The notes beneath the pieces were generated by a model, which was not told where the DNA came from, made no database searches, and saw nothing but the letters and a program-made list of their open reading frames with translations. DNA of 62,000 nt from Cristatella mucedo (taxonomy: Eukaryota; Bryozoa; Phylactolaemata; Cristatellidae): positions 3,965,001 through 4,027,000 of the forward strand of contig WPIO01000034.1 in the NCBI GenBank assembly GCA_009760855.2. The letters are read 5' to 3'. Position numbers and translations under genes: made by a program. Below are positions 46,136-55,599 of this stretch, piece after piece (within the stretch, counting starts at the first letter, position 1; each line of letters begins with the position of its first letter).

Positions 46136-49100
46136 CAATAATGAATTCGCATAGCACCCTCATAGAATTTAATCTGTCTAGGCACTTTAGATATGCTGTA
46201 AAGGAACGATGGCCATTTGGCTAGTTGTAAAATGTGCAGTGTCAACATGCGTATTATAGTTAGTTGCAATATGCACAGCATCAGCATGCATAAGCACATA
46301 AAGAAAAAATCACAAGGACCCACCAAATGCTGTCAGGAACATGTGGGTTTTAGCTTCTTTTTAAATGTCAAGTCAGATCATGTTGTGACGTCAGTCGGGA
46401 GTGAGTTCCTGGCTTTAAGAGCATACAAACTAAAGGCAGGGCCTCCAAAGGATTTGAGGTTGCTTTGAGGCCTAGCTAAACGTGTTGACTCAGAAGAGCA
46501 AGGCTACGATGCCTAGCCTCGTTGTAGAGTAGTTCGGATAGATGGATTAGAGCCAAAGAATGGAGGAACCTCAAAGTGAGTGACTAAACCTTAAAGCTGA
46601 TAAGCCACTTGATTGGCAGCCAGTGCAGGGCAGTGAGACGTTGCGTAGAAGTGGTGTAATGTGGCAACTACAGCGCTCGCGACAGACAGACTAGCTGCAT
46701 TTTTGCACCATATGAAAGCGCCTGAATGCATAGGCAGCGGTAGACCTGCAAGCAGCCAGTTACAGAAGTCGAGACGGGATGTCACAAATGTAACATGGAC
46801 CAAGCTGAGTGTGGTATTCTGTCGAAGCAGGCCCGAATTTTTGCGACCTTACGAAGTTGGAAGTAAACAAGACGACGGTGGAGCTGATATGGTCATCTAG
46901 CAAAGGGTCTACATTTAATCTGAGAACGATCTCTGCCATCCACGTGCCATCAAACAATGTCAGAAATATATGACAGAAAGAAATTGAGAGAGTTTGACGT
47001 GCTGGAGGCCTAGGAGTGATCAAAGCACAGGTACATCTGTTTATCATCGGCATGGTAAAAGCCCTATGTTGTGCTTGGCGATTCCGTCGTGAGCAGGGAG
47101 AGTGTGAATTGGGACAAAGTCTGCATTCCTGACAAGGTCGTTATGCACCCGACGCAATGCGGTTCCTTGTGGACTGATTAGCTCTAACTTCCTAGGTTTG
47201 AAGTTTCAGAATAAGAGTTTGGCTAGTCTGTCACAACTTGTTTTATTGTCTTCTATTTGAAATGGCACTATGGAACTGGTCATAAAGTGCTTCAGTTCTC
47301 TATGTCTAATGCTGCTTTCTTAATTAGTGGCCTAACAATGGCATTTTTGTAAGGTTCAAAGACGAGACCTGAGCCTAAGGGCATGTTTATTATGTTACAT
47401 ATGGATGCCAGCGGTAGATCTACGCATCCTAGAAGTAGGACAGTGGGAATAGGGCCTACGGGCCTAGTAGTCTCCTTTGATTAGATGAAGTTCAGAACGA
47501 GGTCACTAGTGGCAGGGCTGAATGCAGACATTGAAGTGCTGCAAGGAGTTGAAACGAGGTCTGTGGGAATATTACTGAGGGAGAGGAGTCCGGAGGGGAC
47601 GCCATCGCCTTAGGGATCGCCTTTCTGATCTTGTAGATCTTGCTTACAAAGAAGCTAGTAGCGATCTGATAGATCACCACAAGGATCACCGTGTAAGTAG
47701 CTAACCTGGGCGAGGTTAAGGCGATGGTTTATAGTAAATACATGCGTTTCTGGGATTGCACATTTGCGATGTTTGCCAATACTTTTACAGAAGCTATACG
47801 TAGCATTTGCTAAGATATATAAGTACAATCTACAGTAGTCCTAGTAAGCCTGTCAAGCCTGTCGATGGACAGTCAGTCCTGACCTTTAATATTCAGTCCT
47901 GATCTTTAGTATTCTTTCTCAAACCTGTACTTAATAGATCTAGCTAGTTTAATGTCTGAGGTAAACCATCGACTATCTGAGCAAGGGTGAATGGTGTGCT
48001 TAGAGGCACAAACTCATCAATAATGTCGACTAGTGTCGTGTTATAGCATTATAGCAGTGAGGACAGGTCGAAAAGAGGACAAGGAGTCGCAAGGACAAGG
48101 ACGATACTTTTGTTCGGACAGCATCAATGTCAAGGGTCTCAAGGTTTTTGAGATGCACAAGTGATCCTGGATACAAAGGAGAGCACAAAGAGAGAGCGGG
48201 AGGAGTTGCAAAGTGGACACGGGTAAGAGAGTGGCCGGATCTGCCGCGCTGCGAGCCGCCTCGACGAGAGAGAGCTTCCTGTGTCGTTTGGAAATAAAGC
48301 GCGGTTCTTTACTATACGTTTTATAATAGGCCTGATGCCTGAGAGGAAGAGCGCAGGACGGCTTGAGACAAATGCTGGGAATGCTAAGCATGCACCCTTT
48401 CTACCGCACTTGCTAATATAATAATAATACACTCGAAAACGTGCCCTCAGAGAGCTCAATCTCTTTCTAGGCGCTTGCAATTGGCTAGAAGACGACAGCA
48501 CGCGGCGACATAGGAGATAGTTTTACAGCATCACTGCAAGCAAGATAGACAAGATTAGAGAGCTAATCCCCAATAGCAGAATAAGCAAAATCCTTCTTGG
48601 GTGTTTTCCATTTGCTCCTCACTCTCACCTCAATGCCCACCATCAAGTCCGCCCCGCCCCCCACCCTCTGCTAACCCCACCTCGAAGGCGGCCAGAGTGA
48701 CCCCATCTGTAAATTCGTCTCCCAGTTTCAAAAGACTACTAGCCCTATAGACCCCCAGTACCTACCATATTTCTTCTTCTGAGATGCCTAGACGGTTTGC
48801 TGCTGCCCTGAACAACTAACAACAGAAAATAAATATCTCATTAGCCTACAGCTTTGTCCTTGCACCTTTAAAAAATGCTTGTCTCCATGCCACTCGTTGA
48901 GAAATAACAGGAACATTTAAGCGAATCCCACCCAGTCTCCTAATTGTCATTCCTACGAAAGACTAATAACACCAGTAGTGATAGACCGTCTAGCCTCTTA
49001 TATCAAAATTAGCCTATATGCTCCAGTCAGATTTTAGAGCAAACCACTACAACAGAGTCAGCACTTCTTCGAGTGAATACCGCAAGAGTATACCAGTCTT

Positions 49101-52100
49101 CTCAGAAATGGCACTTGGGTTTCACTTGCTAGATCTCTCTCAACAACTTCTGATTGAGCCCCAAGTCTTTCTGCAGAGTCTGTCATCGGCGGCATCGCTC
49201 GAACTTTGCTTCAGAGATGCTCAGGTCCTTTGGGGAACGAAAGATTCCAGAGCCTAGCTGTCAGTGGCCAAATTTCTCTTCCTAATTAATATGCTCCATT
49301 TTGACAAAGTAATCACCGAGTTAAAGCTTCCTTTTATTTTTATGCAGACGACATAGCTGTGGCTGCGCTTTGATTATTCCCTGCTTTCTTAAATCTCTTA
49401 ACTACTTCAACTCCCTTCCAGTTGTTATTGCTTACATTTGCACTTAGACGGTAGCAAAATGTATCGCACTGTATGACGATAAAACTTTAACACACTAGTT
49501 ACGGCTATCTGCATCAATCTAGGTGTCCTGCTCCAAGAGGATCTTTCACTAGAAGACCACGTCAGTTCAATAGTCATATACATTTCTTTCAGTTGTGTAA
49601 ACTGCACGAATTCGGGGTTGCTTAGATGAGGATACCACAGCCAAGCTGGTACTTAAGATTTGTCACAATTTTGTGTCAGATTCTCAAAACAATTTTCGCT
49701 AAGTAGCTTGTGGTACCGATTGAAAAGAATGAATTGCCAGAACGACTTCAGTCGAGATTCAAGCAGTACGGCTCCATTGCAAAACGGCTCTCCTACGTGT
49801 AACCGACGGCATCCTGTGCAGCAAAGATGACGGGAATGCCACACCCCAGGCACTGCTGAAACTATCAGTTGTGTTGGCCGCTTATTGATCATGATATCCT
49901 ACTTGAACGATCGAGAACAATGGCAGACGTCGGTCAGACGAGGCACTGTCACAGTTCAGTTCGTACTTGTCCGCTCGTGTTCCATCTGTGTCGTGTGGTG
50001 GTCAAGTCTCATACAGCAGACCAGTCACCTGTGGCGTCCCAAAAAGGTCTGTCCTCGGTCCTTTGCTGTTCGCAATTTATACTAAGCCTCTCGGAAAAGT
50101 GATTCGGGCCCCTGGAGTCGGCTATCACCTGTATGCTGACGATGCTCAGCCGTATTTGTCACGTTAACCATCGGACTCGTCTGAAGAGGCTGACAAACGT
50201 ACTGCTTGCGTTGAAGACATTCGATCCTGGACATCGACCAATATCCTAAAGCTAAACGACCGTAAAACGAAACACCTACTCATAGGACACCCCAAGCATT
50301 CAGCTGAACTAGAACACTTTGCTCTTATAATAGGCGACGCTGTTGTGCGACCGAAGGGGCAGCAGATTAACTCCGTTAAGATGATGCAAATGCGACCGAG
50401 TCTAAGTATTGCTGAAGTGATGGAAATTTGCAGCAACAGAAATATCAGAAATTAAAAACTTTAGCGATGGATAGAATGAGAAAAGAAGTTCTGGCGTTCG
50501 TCGAATTCTGCACTTTCGCGCAACGAACAATAATGTCGAACCTCCAAAACGGACTACTGGCAATGCATGCCAGCACTAAGCAAAGAAAGTATAGAGTCGA
50601 CCGCAAATGTATTTGGACCGATGCATCAGCCCCCCATGACAGTCAACCAGTTTCCTATAATTCTTAAAAATAATGCTCATTAGCGATACTCAATGCTTGT
50701 GCACATACACACGATTAGAAAAGGAACAGGCCGTTTTTATAATTTATCTTTCTTGATTAACGTATTGGCACGATGCGAAGGAGCTCTTTCTTATTGGCAC
50801 TGCTGTAGTAACAAACGCACAGCAGCTGCTTTTGCACTAATGCCCTTAGGTCATAAGAACAGCGCTCGAAACTTTGCTAGTGCTGGCCGACGAGTTACAA
50901 GCACTGGAGCTTGGAGCTGGATCCGTAAAGCACGGCTAAGCAAGAGTCATCGGCGAAGCACTAATACAAGCAAATATATGCCGCCGGACGCTAGTTGAGC
51001 ACGGCAGCAATAAAGAGTGCCCTTACCTTAATAAAACATGTCAATGCCCTTCGCTAACAACAGTCTATCCGATCGTCAAAGAGGGTAAATGCGTCCTGCA
51101 CTACCCACGGCGAACAACTCACTTGAAAGCCAAAAGCTCAACTAATTGACTAGTACATGCGTAGGGCTTTTATGATATTTAAACAAAGATGATGGATGAC
51201 ATCACTGCTCCTAATCTTTGTAATTCAGGAGCCCAAAATTGTATGTGGGCAGTCACAATCTGGCTGATAAAGTTAGCCGGCGTCTCGCCTCGTACAGCTT
51301 GCTTGGTCCGGACAGAATGCAGATGGTGGACCAGCCGATAGATAGCATGGGATGTAACGCTACCCCAAGCGGCAGCAGATACACTTACAGATTGTAACTA
51401 ACAACCTTTGGTCTTAGTCGTTGTTATCCACATTCCACGAACGTGCAGCAGGGGTTAAGGTCTTAGCCGTCGAACGGTTTAAGGTCTGATGCTGACGTAT
51501 ATCTACTGACCGCGACCGAAGCCGGAAAAGTTACTCAACTCAAGTCTCAGCATTAGCACTGCCGAGAACCTATTACGTTAGTACCTCACTCCAACCCAGT
51601 ATGTATCTCTCGCGGAAGTCCCACACTCATGTACAGGTATGATTGTAAGTTCTTGGGTCAAGCAACCTGGTAGGTGTGGAAGCATTCGGTCGGTCGTGGC
51701 ACGTTGCCAAGCAGAGCTACGGCCGGCCTTGGCCCACAATTCAGCCATAGGCTGCAGGAATTCAAACGAGCAGCTTTCGGTTGGTCAAGTGAACAGTTAA
51801 TCCTGGCTGACAACAGACGCCAGCAAGCAGGCGATTAGCCTCCTCGCAGCCCTCCTAGCTAGCTCAGTGCCCTCCGTGCAAGATTTTGGATGACAACAGG
51901 CTGCTGCAACTTCTTGATGAAAGACAAAAGGCCACAAAGAATCATTCAAATTTAATACCACTGATATAAAACAATAATAAAACGATAAATGAGCCCACTA
52001 AACTCGCGGTAGCTCGGTGCAAGCGAAAGACTCCGAAGAGATTCAAGGCAGCCAAGAGACTCTCCCAACTCTCTCACTGCTACCAATTCGGCCTCGATGA

Positions 52101-54131
52101 GTGCAAATTGCTTTACAGACTTTACAGTCTGACTGTTACTCGAAGAGTCTCTTGAGTATGAAATGGTCAAATTTGCTCCTTTTGAAGATTGATAATTTGA
52201 CCACAATAGCAGTATGATTGGTAGACTTAAGTTGATGCAAAGCAAAGCCCAAAGTCAAGGTCAAGCTCAATACAAAGCTCACGGTGCCCCCATGAGTCCA
52301 CTGCTATTCCGGATAGTGAGCAGTATTTGAGATCGCACCAATGCTGCTGCATCCGTCTATCGTTGACAGACGAACCTAGCAGAAGCCGCCATTTTAACTG
52401 AATTAAAAAGGGATTTCGAGTGTTTTTTGGAATTCAGTTCACCTATCCTTTCAGTGCAATCATTATTATTTGCTTACTCTAATACTGTTAATAAAGAGAA
52501 CTCGATTCCCTTATAAGACCACAGAGATCTTATATAATCAGGGATTGTGTGACACTGGGCTACACTTGGGCTGCATTTGGCCTTCCATGCACTTTTGCAG
52601 TCGAGCGCGTGCTCTATATGTGTGCATATGCCGACGAGTGCCAGCACATGCTAGCACTTTAACAGGGTGGGGGTGCACAACGATCGCAAGATAAAACCGC
52701 CACCAGGAACAGATGCGGCATCCACTGCAGAGTGAGCACGAATCGAGTGAGAGCCGAACTGCTGCAGCTGCACAGGGCTTTGAGCCCAGTGCAGTGCAGT
52801 GCGCTCATGCAAGGAAATCGCAGGGCTTCCGGAAGGTGCACGGGATCCTACAGGGGGAAGGCGGGGCTAGCACGAACGGGTGCATGTGCACTCGTCCTTG
52901 ACCGACGTGAAGCGCTCGGCAAGGTCCGATTAGGGCTGATATCGCGGTCGCTAGCCCAGCCGGAGGCAACGGCATCACTGTAGCTGCTGCGGCTTCTGCA
53001 GCTGTAGCAGCTGGCGGTGGCAGCGATGCAGCTTCACTCACCAGCCGGTCCACTCTCGGGGAAGCAGGCAAGAACATGCTCGTGGGTGCGGCCAAGGCCG
53101 GCCAGCAGTTCCGAGAGGCAGGCATGGCCTTGGAAGGCTGGCGACGTGCGGACAACGTCGAGCTTGTGCGTCGCCAGGTAGAAGCCGTCAGCCGTGCTGT
53201 CGTAGTCGATGACCTTGGCCGTGGCCATACCAGCTAGCCACTCCCTGAGATACCTAGGATGGTGGCCGACAACAGCACAGTTTGGTAGCCACATCAGCTA
53301 CAGCAGCTGTAGCTACCAAAAGGACACAGCTGCTACCATGAGGAAGCAATGTCATACAAGCTAGGAATCCTCCAGGAAGCGATTTGCGAAAGTCCGGGCA
53401 CGCCTAGGTATGACCACCGCCCCCTGCCGAGCGATTGCATCATCGAGCATGTTACTTGATGTGGTAGCTGACCTGAAATTTGATTCCTGCACTGCACTGC
53501 TAGCTGTACTGGCCTAGGCAATCTGCAAATCTGCAATGATGCCCTCAGCCCTGGCAGCGAAGAACTGAAAGTATGCAGACACATTGGGCAGTAGTTGGCA
53601 CATGCTTCTAGCCGATGCTTTGATCCACGATGTTTGTGGCTGTAGCGTGCAGTGCCGAGTGCCGATACCTGCATATAGCACTTCGTTCATCTGAGCTTCA
53701 GTGAGCGATTGTGCACACATGCGTGGGCTTGCTAGCGTGCGAGCGCCCATACGTGTGTTTGAGGTGTGTCGGCATGACTAACTTTGGTTAGTTACAACTG
53801 TTACTGAGCCAGTGCGATGGAGAGAAGCCACACTTCTCTTTAACAAATCAAACAGCTGTCGAAAGTCTCGTTAGTGCAGCACTCACTCACCGTGAATGCC
53901 GGTTGCATGTTGTGAGTCCTATTACGGCCATAGATTTAAGCTCAACGCTGATAGAGAGAACAGAGACCGCAAGAGACAGAGACACAGTGACACTGAGACA
54001 TACAGACAGGGGGAGAGAGTGATAGAGAGACAGACAGACAGACAGATAGACAGACAAACTGACAGAAAGACAGACAGACAGAGGGAGAGGGAGACAGAGA
54101 GAGGGAGAGGGAGAGAGAGGGAGGGAGGGAG

Positions 54132-54163
<32 letters not shown>

Positions 54164-55363
54164 TACAAGAGATGAAGATGAGAGTGCTCACGCACTGACC
54201 AAGCGTAAGTGCGCTGATCAGTGCCGAGCACACCGAGCTGGAAGTCATGTCGGGCTAAGGAAGTGCTCACAAAACTGACTAGCCTTTGAAAGCTTTCAAA
54301 AGAAAAGGATTAGCCACTGGGATGCTTTTCTACGACCACACAAGCTCGAGTTAACTCCACAGACCGACTAGACACAACGTTAATTTGTCGCTGGGAAGCG
54401 AGACAAAAGTGCAAGAGTTCTACTCACGAGACGTGCATACGCCTGGATGGCGGTTCAGTCGTAATTACATTTATTTAAAGGAAGCACACTAACTTGTAGA
54501 CTATCTACGTGCATTGATGGAAAATTTATAATAAGGTGGGATGCCATAGCTCAAGCAGGGCTACGAAGCAGTGGAGTTAAGGCTAAATTAATAAAAAGGT
54601 GGGTCTTCATCCATTGACTCTTTAAAACGTTCATGCACACGCCAGATCTGCTACAAATCATGTTTGAACACATGACGGCAGACACCTGCTCAGCCTCGAA
54701 GGCCTACGAACAACACAACAAGTTGATAGCTCTGCCGCTACCAAGTATTCTAGAGATGGATAATTCTCCTATACATCTGGGGGGAGTGATCACGAGGTAT
54801 GCACGTCCTTGAACCTGGGTCCCACTAGCTGCCCGGAGATCCGCCTGCCTGAGAATCCGGCTTCGGGCGATGAACATCGAGGGAGGAACTCGGGTGTCAA
54901 CTGCTGGAAGGTACGGAAAATCCAAGAGATTTCAAAGCTTTTCAAGTCCGTGTAAGCTGCTATTACATGTATGTTTTCACCTGACGGAGCGATCCGAGTT
55001 CGGCTTTCGTTCCTATCCAATCTGGGCAGCAGAGACAACCCGCCCGCTCGTACAATGGTGAAGATTTCGCGCGGAAATCTACCTCGTCAGGATTAATCCG
55101 TGACACAGCGCAGCTCTTTTTTAAGCAAGTTCCATCCTGATGGTAGCTCTAGTGCGCTCCCACTAAAACATCACTCACCTTTCTTTCATGCCGGTTTTCA
55201 GAGCCAGCTGGCTAGAAGTGACCGGGCCCGAAGCCGAAGCATCCGCCAGAGCATCAAACAAACGCAGGCGAGATCCTACAGCAATATTTAGAGCAGCGAA
55301 TCCGCTCATAACGATATCCTCCACAAAAGCAGCGAACCCTTCTCCGGAGCTTGGGCTCGTCAT
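34024..55363 (-). CDS. Winged-helix class I SAM-dependent methyltransferase (Rv2258c-like), five exons
   Basis: Joined exons 55363-55179, 53253-53042, 46028-45906, 41521-41381 and 34436-34024 give 1074 nt, or 357 residues plus TAA, a usual length for this family. All junctions have GT/AG sites and matching phases. Residues ~10-75 form the N-terminal winged-helix/dimerisation region ([20 protein letters not shown], then [12 protein letters not shown]). The SAM site follows: motif I DFGCGSG at 181-187, acidic Asp206 (GLDI), Asp231 after the fourth strand, and [13 protein letters not shown] at 243-255. The C-terminal part includes [18 protein letters not shown], as in relatives that cap the substrate pocket. 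Methyl transfer from SAM is secure by family; the substrate is unknown and no signal peptide is seen. The introns (1.9-7 kb) are loaded with transposons. The ATG is the first Met after an in-frame stop. Confidence 0.9.
34437..35360. other. Intron 4 sequence, no element recognised
   Basis: A weak SINE-like B-box (ggtcacgggtttcactcc, near 34671) is present but the body does not match the other SINE copies. No other feature. Confidence 0.4.
35362..35455 (-). repeat. LINE A/SINE 3' tail fragment, minus strand
   Basis: An (AAT)n array at 35363-35384 is followed by cctcagagaacttactctct, the complement of the family tail. Confidence 0.65.
35659..35785. repeat. Two small tandem duplications
   Basis: gctctagtagccgattga occurs twice in tandem at about 35659-35694. 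A 30-nt unit beginning cgctgagatgcttagtaacc occurs exactly twice at 35726-35755 and 35756-35785. Confidence 0.9.
35790..37150. other. Intron 4 sequence, nothing recognised
   Basis: Short frames only. Confidence 0.4.
37155..37290 (-). repeat. SINE, short-tail subfamily, minus strand
   Basis: Minus-strand reading: ggtcacgggtaaggtacttg, aaggttgtgggcttgagcg, ctgcatatat, then a tail like agtaagttctgttagggcgc. Same layout as the copies at 11.6, 13.7 and 43.8 kb, with the tRNA-like head better preserved. Confidence 0.65.
37497..38205 (+). pseudogene. Tigger/pogo transposon, 5' fragment with terminal repeat
   Basis: The CAGTAGTCTCCCGTTTAAG terminus at 37497 follows a TA inside an (AAT)n array, as expected for a pogo-type insertion. 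The coding part begins near ATGTCAAAGAAACC (37789) and includes [20 protein letters not shown] (N-terminal HTH) and, after a frameshift near 38005, [20 protein letters not shown] and [19 protein letters not shown] (CENP-B-type HTH). It stops abruptly after about 38205. The catalytic domain and second terminal repeat are missing. It lies inverted within intron 4 of the methyltransferase. Confidence 0.85.
38206..38490. other. No feature recognised
   Basis: Short gap between the Tigger fragment and the LINE tail. Confidence 0.4.
38495..39610 (-). repeat. LINE A, minus strand, RT C-terminal half plus tail
   Basis: From the (AAT)n tail at 38497 upward: 3' UTR, the C-terminal ORF ([33 protein letters not shown] misframed in places), and 39247-39522 with [38 protein letters not shown]. 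It is truncated at about 39610, just before the catalytic YADD. A small duplication (acgaatcacaggga twice) is at about 38720-38760. Confidence 0.9.
39640..40180 (-). pseudogene. Tigger/pogo transposase fragment, minus strand
   Basis: Frame 40109-39693 encodes [40 protein letters not shown], then [20 protein letters not shown] (the start of the DDE domain, with the first catalytic Asp in the NMDD block), followed after a frameshift by [16 protein letters not shown]. It has no terminal repeats. The first ~190 nt overlap the segment present in the + copy at 37.9-38.2 kb, so the two fragments are inverted copies of the same family. It ends abruptly against LINE sequence at about 40180. Confidence 0.87.
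40181..40660 (-). repeat. LINE A fragment, minus strand, without 3' tail
   Basis: It covers the C-terminal ORF ([40 protein letters not shown]) and the first part of the 3' UTR. The distal UTR, tail and ATT array are absent. It is very similar by eye to 38.7-39.2 kb. Confidence 0.88.
40661..41380. other. Intron 4 sequence, nothing recognised
   Basis: Short frames without domains. Confidence 0.4.
41381..41521 (-). CDS. Methyltransferase exon 4 (SAM motif I)
   Basis: The acceptor tttattgtag precedes CGCACGGC, completing Thr174. It encodes the Rossmann-fold start with DFGCGSGGA and FVGLDI. The donor GTCAGTGG follows TGTCGAG. Confidence 0.88.
41578..41667. repeat. (GA)n microsatellite
   Basis: 90 nt of GA in intron 3, close upstream of exon 4. 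In the transcript sense it is a long CT (pyrimidine) tract ending about 56 nt before the exon 4 acceptor. Confidence 0.98.
41670..42418. other. Intron 3 sequence, nothing recognised
   Basis: There are two nearby copies of ctaccagcccatcgctacatc-like sequence at 42135-42175. No coding signature. Confidence 0.4.
42420..43800 (+). pseudogene. Decayed hAT-type transposase with BED-like finger
   Basis: A chain of frameshifted pieces reads in order: [20 protein letters not shown] (BED-like CxxC) near 42455, [19 protein letters not shown] at 42.69 kb, a linker FGVSIHD near 42.9 kb, [17 protein letters not shown] and [13 protein letters not shown] at 42.95-43.1 kb, [19 protein letters not shown] (a hallmark hAT block) near 43.40 kb, and [19 protein letters not shown] at 43.53 kb. 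Multiple frameshifts disable it. The C-terminal dimerisation block and terminal repeats were not found; the end is near 43800, next to a SINE. It lies opposite to the host gene in intron 3. Confidence 0.8.
43810..43915 (+). repeat. SINE, short-tail subfamily
   Basis: gccgaggtagctggctcgag, cccacggcatatatgaagcg, then tagagatttaagtccgctta and an AT-rich end. It has the same tail as the copies at 11.6, 13.7 and 37.2 kb. Confidence 0.65.
43916..44645. other. Intron 3 sequence, nothing recognised
   Basis: AT-rich, no domain-bearing frame. Confidence 0.4.
44650..45660 (-). repeat. Diverged LINE A, minus strand
   Basis: Minus-strand pieces: [19 protein letters not shown] and [19 protein letters not shown] (44.66-44.96 kb), then 45.26-45.5 kb with [16 protein letters not shown], a decayed form of the YADDTQLYL catalytic block in which the first catalytic Asp-Asp pair is lost. 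No ATT tail. It is an old copy. Confidence 0.75.
45906..46028 (-). CDS. Methyltransferase exon 3
   Basis: The acceptor ttgtcatgcag precedes GAATACCA, completing Gly133 and giving [15 protein letters not shown]. The donor GTAAGTTG follows CAGCTGA. This 123-nt exon encodes the helical segment before the SAM domain, ending in LVDQL. Confidence 0.85.
46104..48050 (-). repeat. LINE A, minus strand, longest of the old copies
   Basis: It starts at the (AAT)n tail at 46104-46142 and passes through the C-terminal ORF (46.3-46.85 kb), a YADD-like remnant near 47.05 kb ([13 protein letters not shown]), [20 protein letters not shown] near 47.3 kb and a pre-RT linker near 47.6 kb ([17 protein letters not shown]). 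It is heavily mutated, and the 5' end is uncertain. It begins ~75 nt upstream of methyltransferase exon 3, in the same orientation as the gene. Confidence 0.8.
48220..48391 (+). repeat. Dispersed repeat unit C carrying AATAAA
   Basis: gagtggccggatctgccgcg, gccgcctcgacgagagagag, gtttggaaataaagcgcgg, ttactata, gagaggaagagcgcaggac and gctgggaatgctaagc match the unit at 26.9-27.08 kb in the same order. Confidence 0.65.
48416..48490 (-). repeat. LINE A/SINE 3' tail fragment, minus strand
   Basis: aataataatacactcgaaaa, then gccctcagagagctcaatct and ctttctaggcgctt: the complement of the family tail. Confidence 0.7.
48500..48825. other. Intron 2 sequence, nothing recognised
   Basis: A pyrimidine-rich patch (cccgccccccaccctctgct type) is present. 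No gene feature. Confidence 0.4.
48830..49665 (+). repeat. Diverged LINE A
   Basis: RT N-terminal region remnants at 48.84-49.1 kb ([14 protein letters not shown], compare LQSGFRANHSTES in relatives), a FYADD block near 49.34 kb, then [17 protein letters not shown] near 49.6 kb. Frames are broken throughout. Confidence 0.72.
49890..50370 (+). repeat. LINE B RT-core fragment
   Basis: Frame 49967-50167 encodes [20 protein letters not shown] and [14 protein letters not shown]. After a stop comes [20 protein letters not shown] with [11 protein letters not shown], then [10 protein letters not shown] as in the LINE B copy at 21.5 kb. It supplies the RT catalytic YADD region missing from the other LINE B copies. 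Confidence 0.82.
50371..53041. other. Remaining intron 2 sequence, nothing firmly recognised
   Basis: The frame at 50428-50667 faintly resembles an integrase zinc-binding region ([10 protein letters not shown]) but not enough to call. The minus-strand frame at 51952-52245 (97 codons) starts with a hydrophobic stretch; no family recognised. Confidence 0.4.
53042..53253 (-). CDS. Methyltransferase exon 2
   Basis: The acceptor catcctag is followed by G, which completes the split Arg (R62), then [18 protein letters not shown]. The donor GTGAGTGA follows GGACCGGCTG, leaving one base. It encodes the rest of the winged helix and the start of the linker (FPESGPAG). Confidence 0.88.
53254..55178. other. 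Methyltransferase intron 1
   Basis: Apart from the GA/GACA-rich block at 54 kb, no element was recognised. Confidence 0.5.
53960..54175. repeat. GA/GACA-rich low-complexity block
   Basis: Runs of cagacagacagacagatag are followed by gagagggag repeats. It explains the Arg/Glu and Ser/Leu repeat frames. Confidence 0.95.
55179..55363 (-). CDS. Methyltransferase exon 1 (start codon)
   Basis: ATG at 55363-55361 sits in context CAGCCATGA; an in-frame TAA lies 36 nt upstream. The exon ends AAAGAAAG followed by the donor GTGAGTGA, leaving two bases of a split Arg codon. It encodes the first helices of the winged-helix region. Confidence 0.88.
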
Positions 55364-55455
55364 GGCTGTGGGAGAGTTCCACGCCCCCAAATACCGTTAA
55401 GTGGTGAATATGCGGACACGCTGTACAGCATCACCCGGGTTCCGGCGACCGACAC

Positions 55456-55477
55456 TGACCTCTATGGGCAGAGGTCA
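55456..55477. promoter_or_regulatory. Palindrome with everted AGGTCA half-sites near the methyltransferase start
   Basis: TGACCTCT-atgggc-AGAGGTCA is a perfect 8-bp inverted repeat about 95 nt upstream of the ATG. AGGTCA is the classical nuclear-receptor half-site; function here is a guess. It overlaps a second palindrome, GGGCAGAGgtcaCTCTGCCC-like, at 55466-55485. Confidence 0.3.
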
Positions 55478-55599
55478 CTCTGCCCAACTTTGCGTAAGCC
55501 CGAAGGGAATAATGACGACTGACTAATGATTGTAGCAAGGAACAATATGAGCATGCATACGAATGCATAGGATAATTCATAAATACTGTTATGTGCGTG

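Noticed and set aside
50428-50667. Possible Gypsy-type integrase zinc-binding piece
   Set aside because: Only a faint [10 protein letters not shown] resemblance; no His/Cys pattern or neighbouring retroelement domains.
51952-52245. 97-codon minus-strand frame with hydrophobic start
   Set aside because: Lies in intron 2 with no recognised family, no partner exon and no supporting signals.
53887-54270. Repeat-rich frames on both strands
   Set aside because: Translation of GA/GACA low-complexity DNA.
55361-55390. Upstream TTG start for the methyltransferase
   Set aside because: The ATG at 55363 has a good context and the residues before it are not part of the conserved domain.
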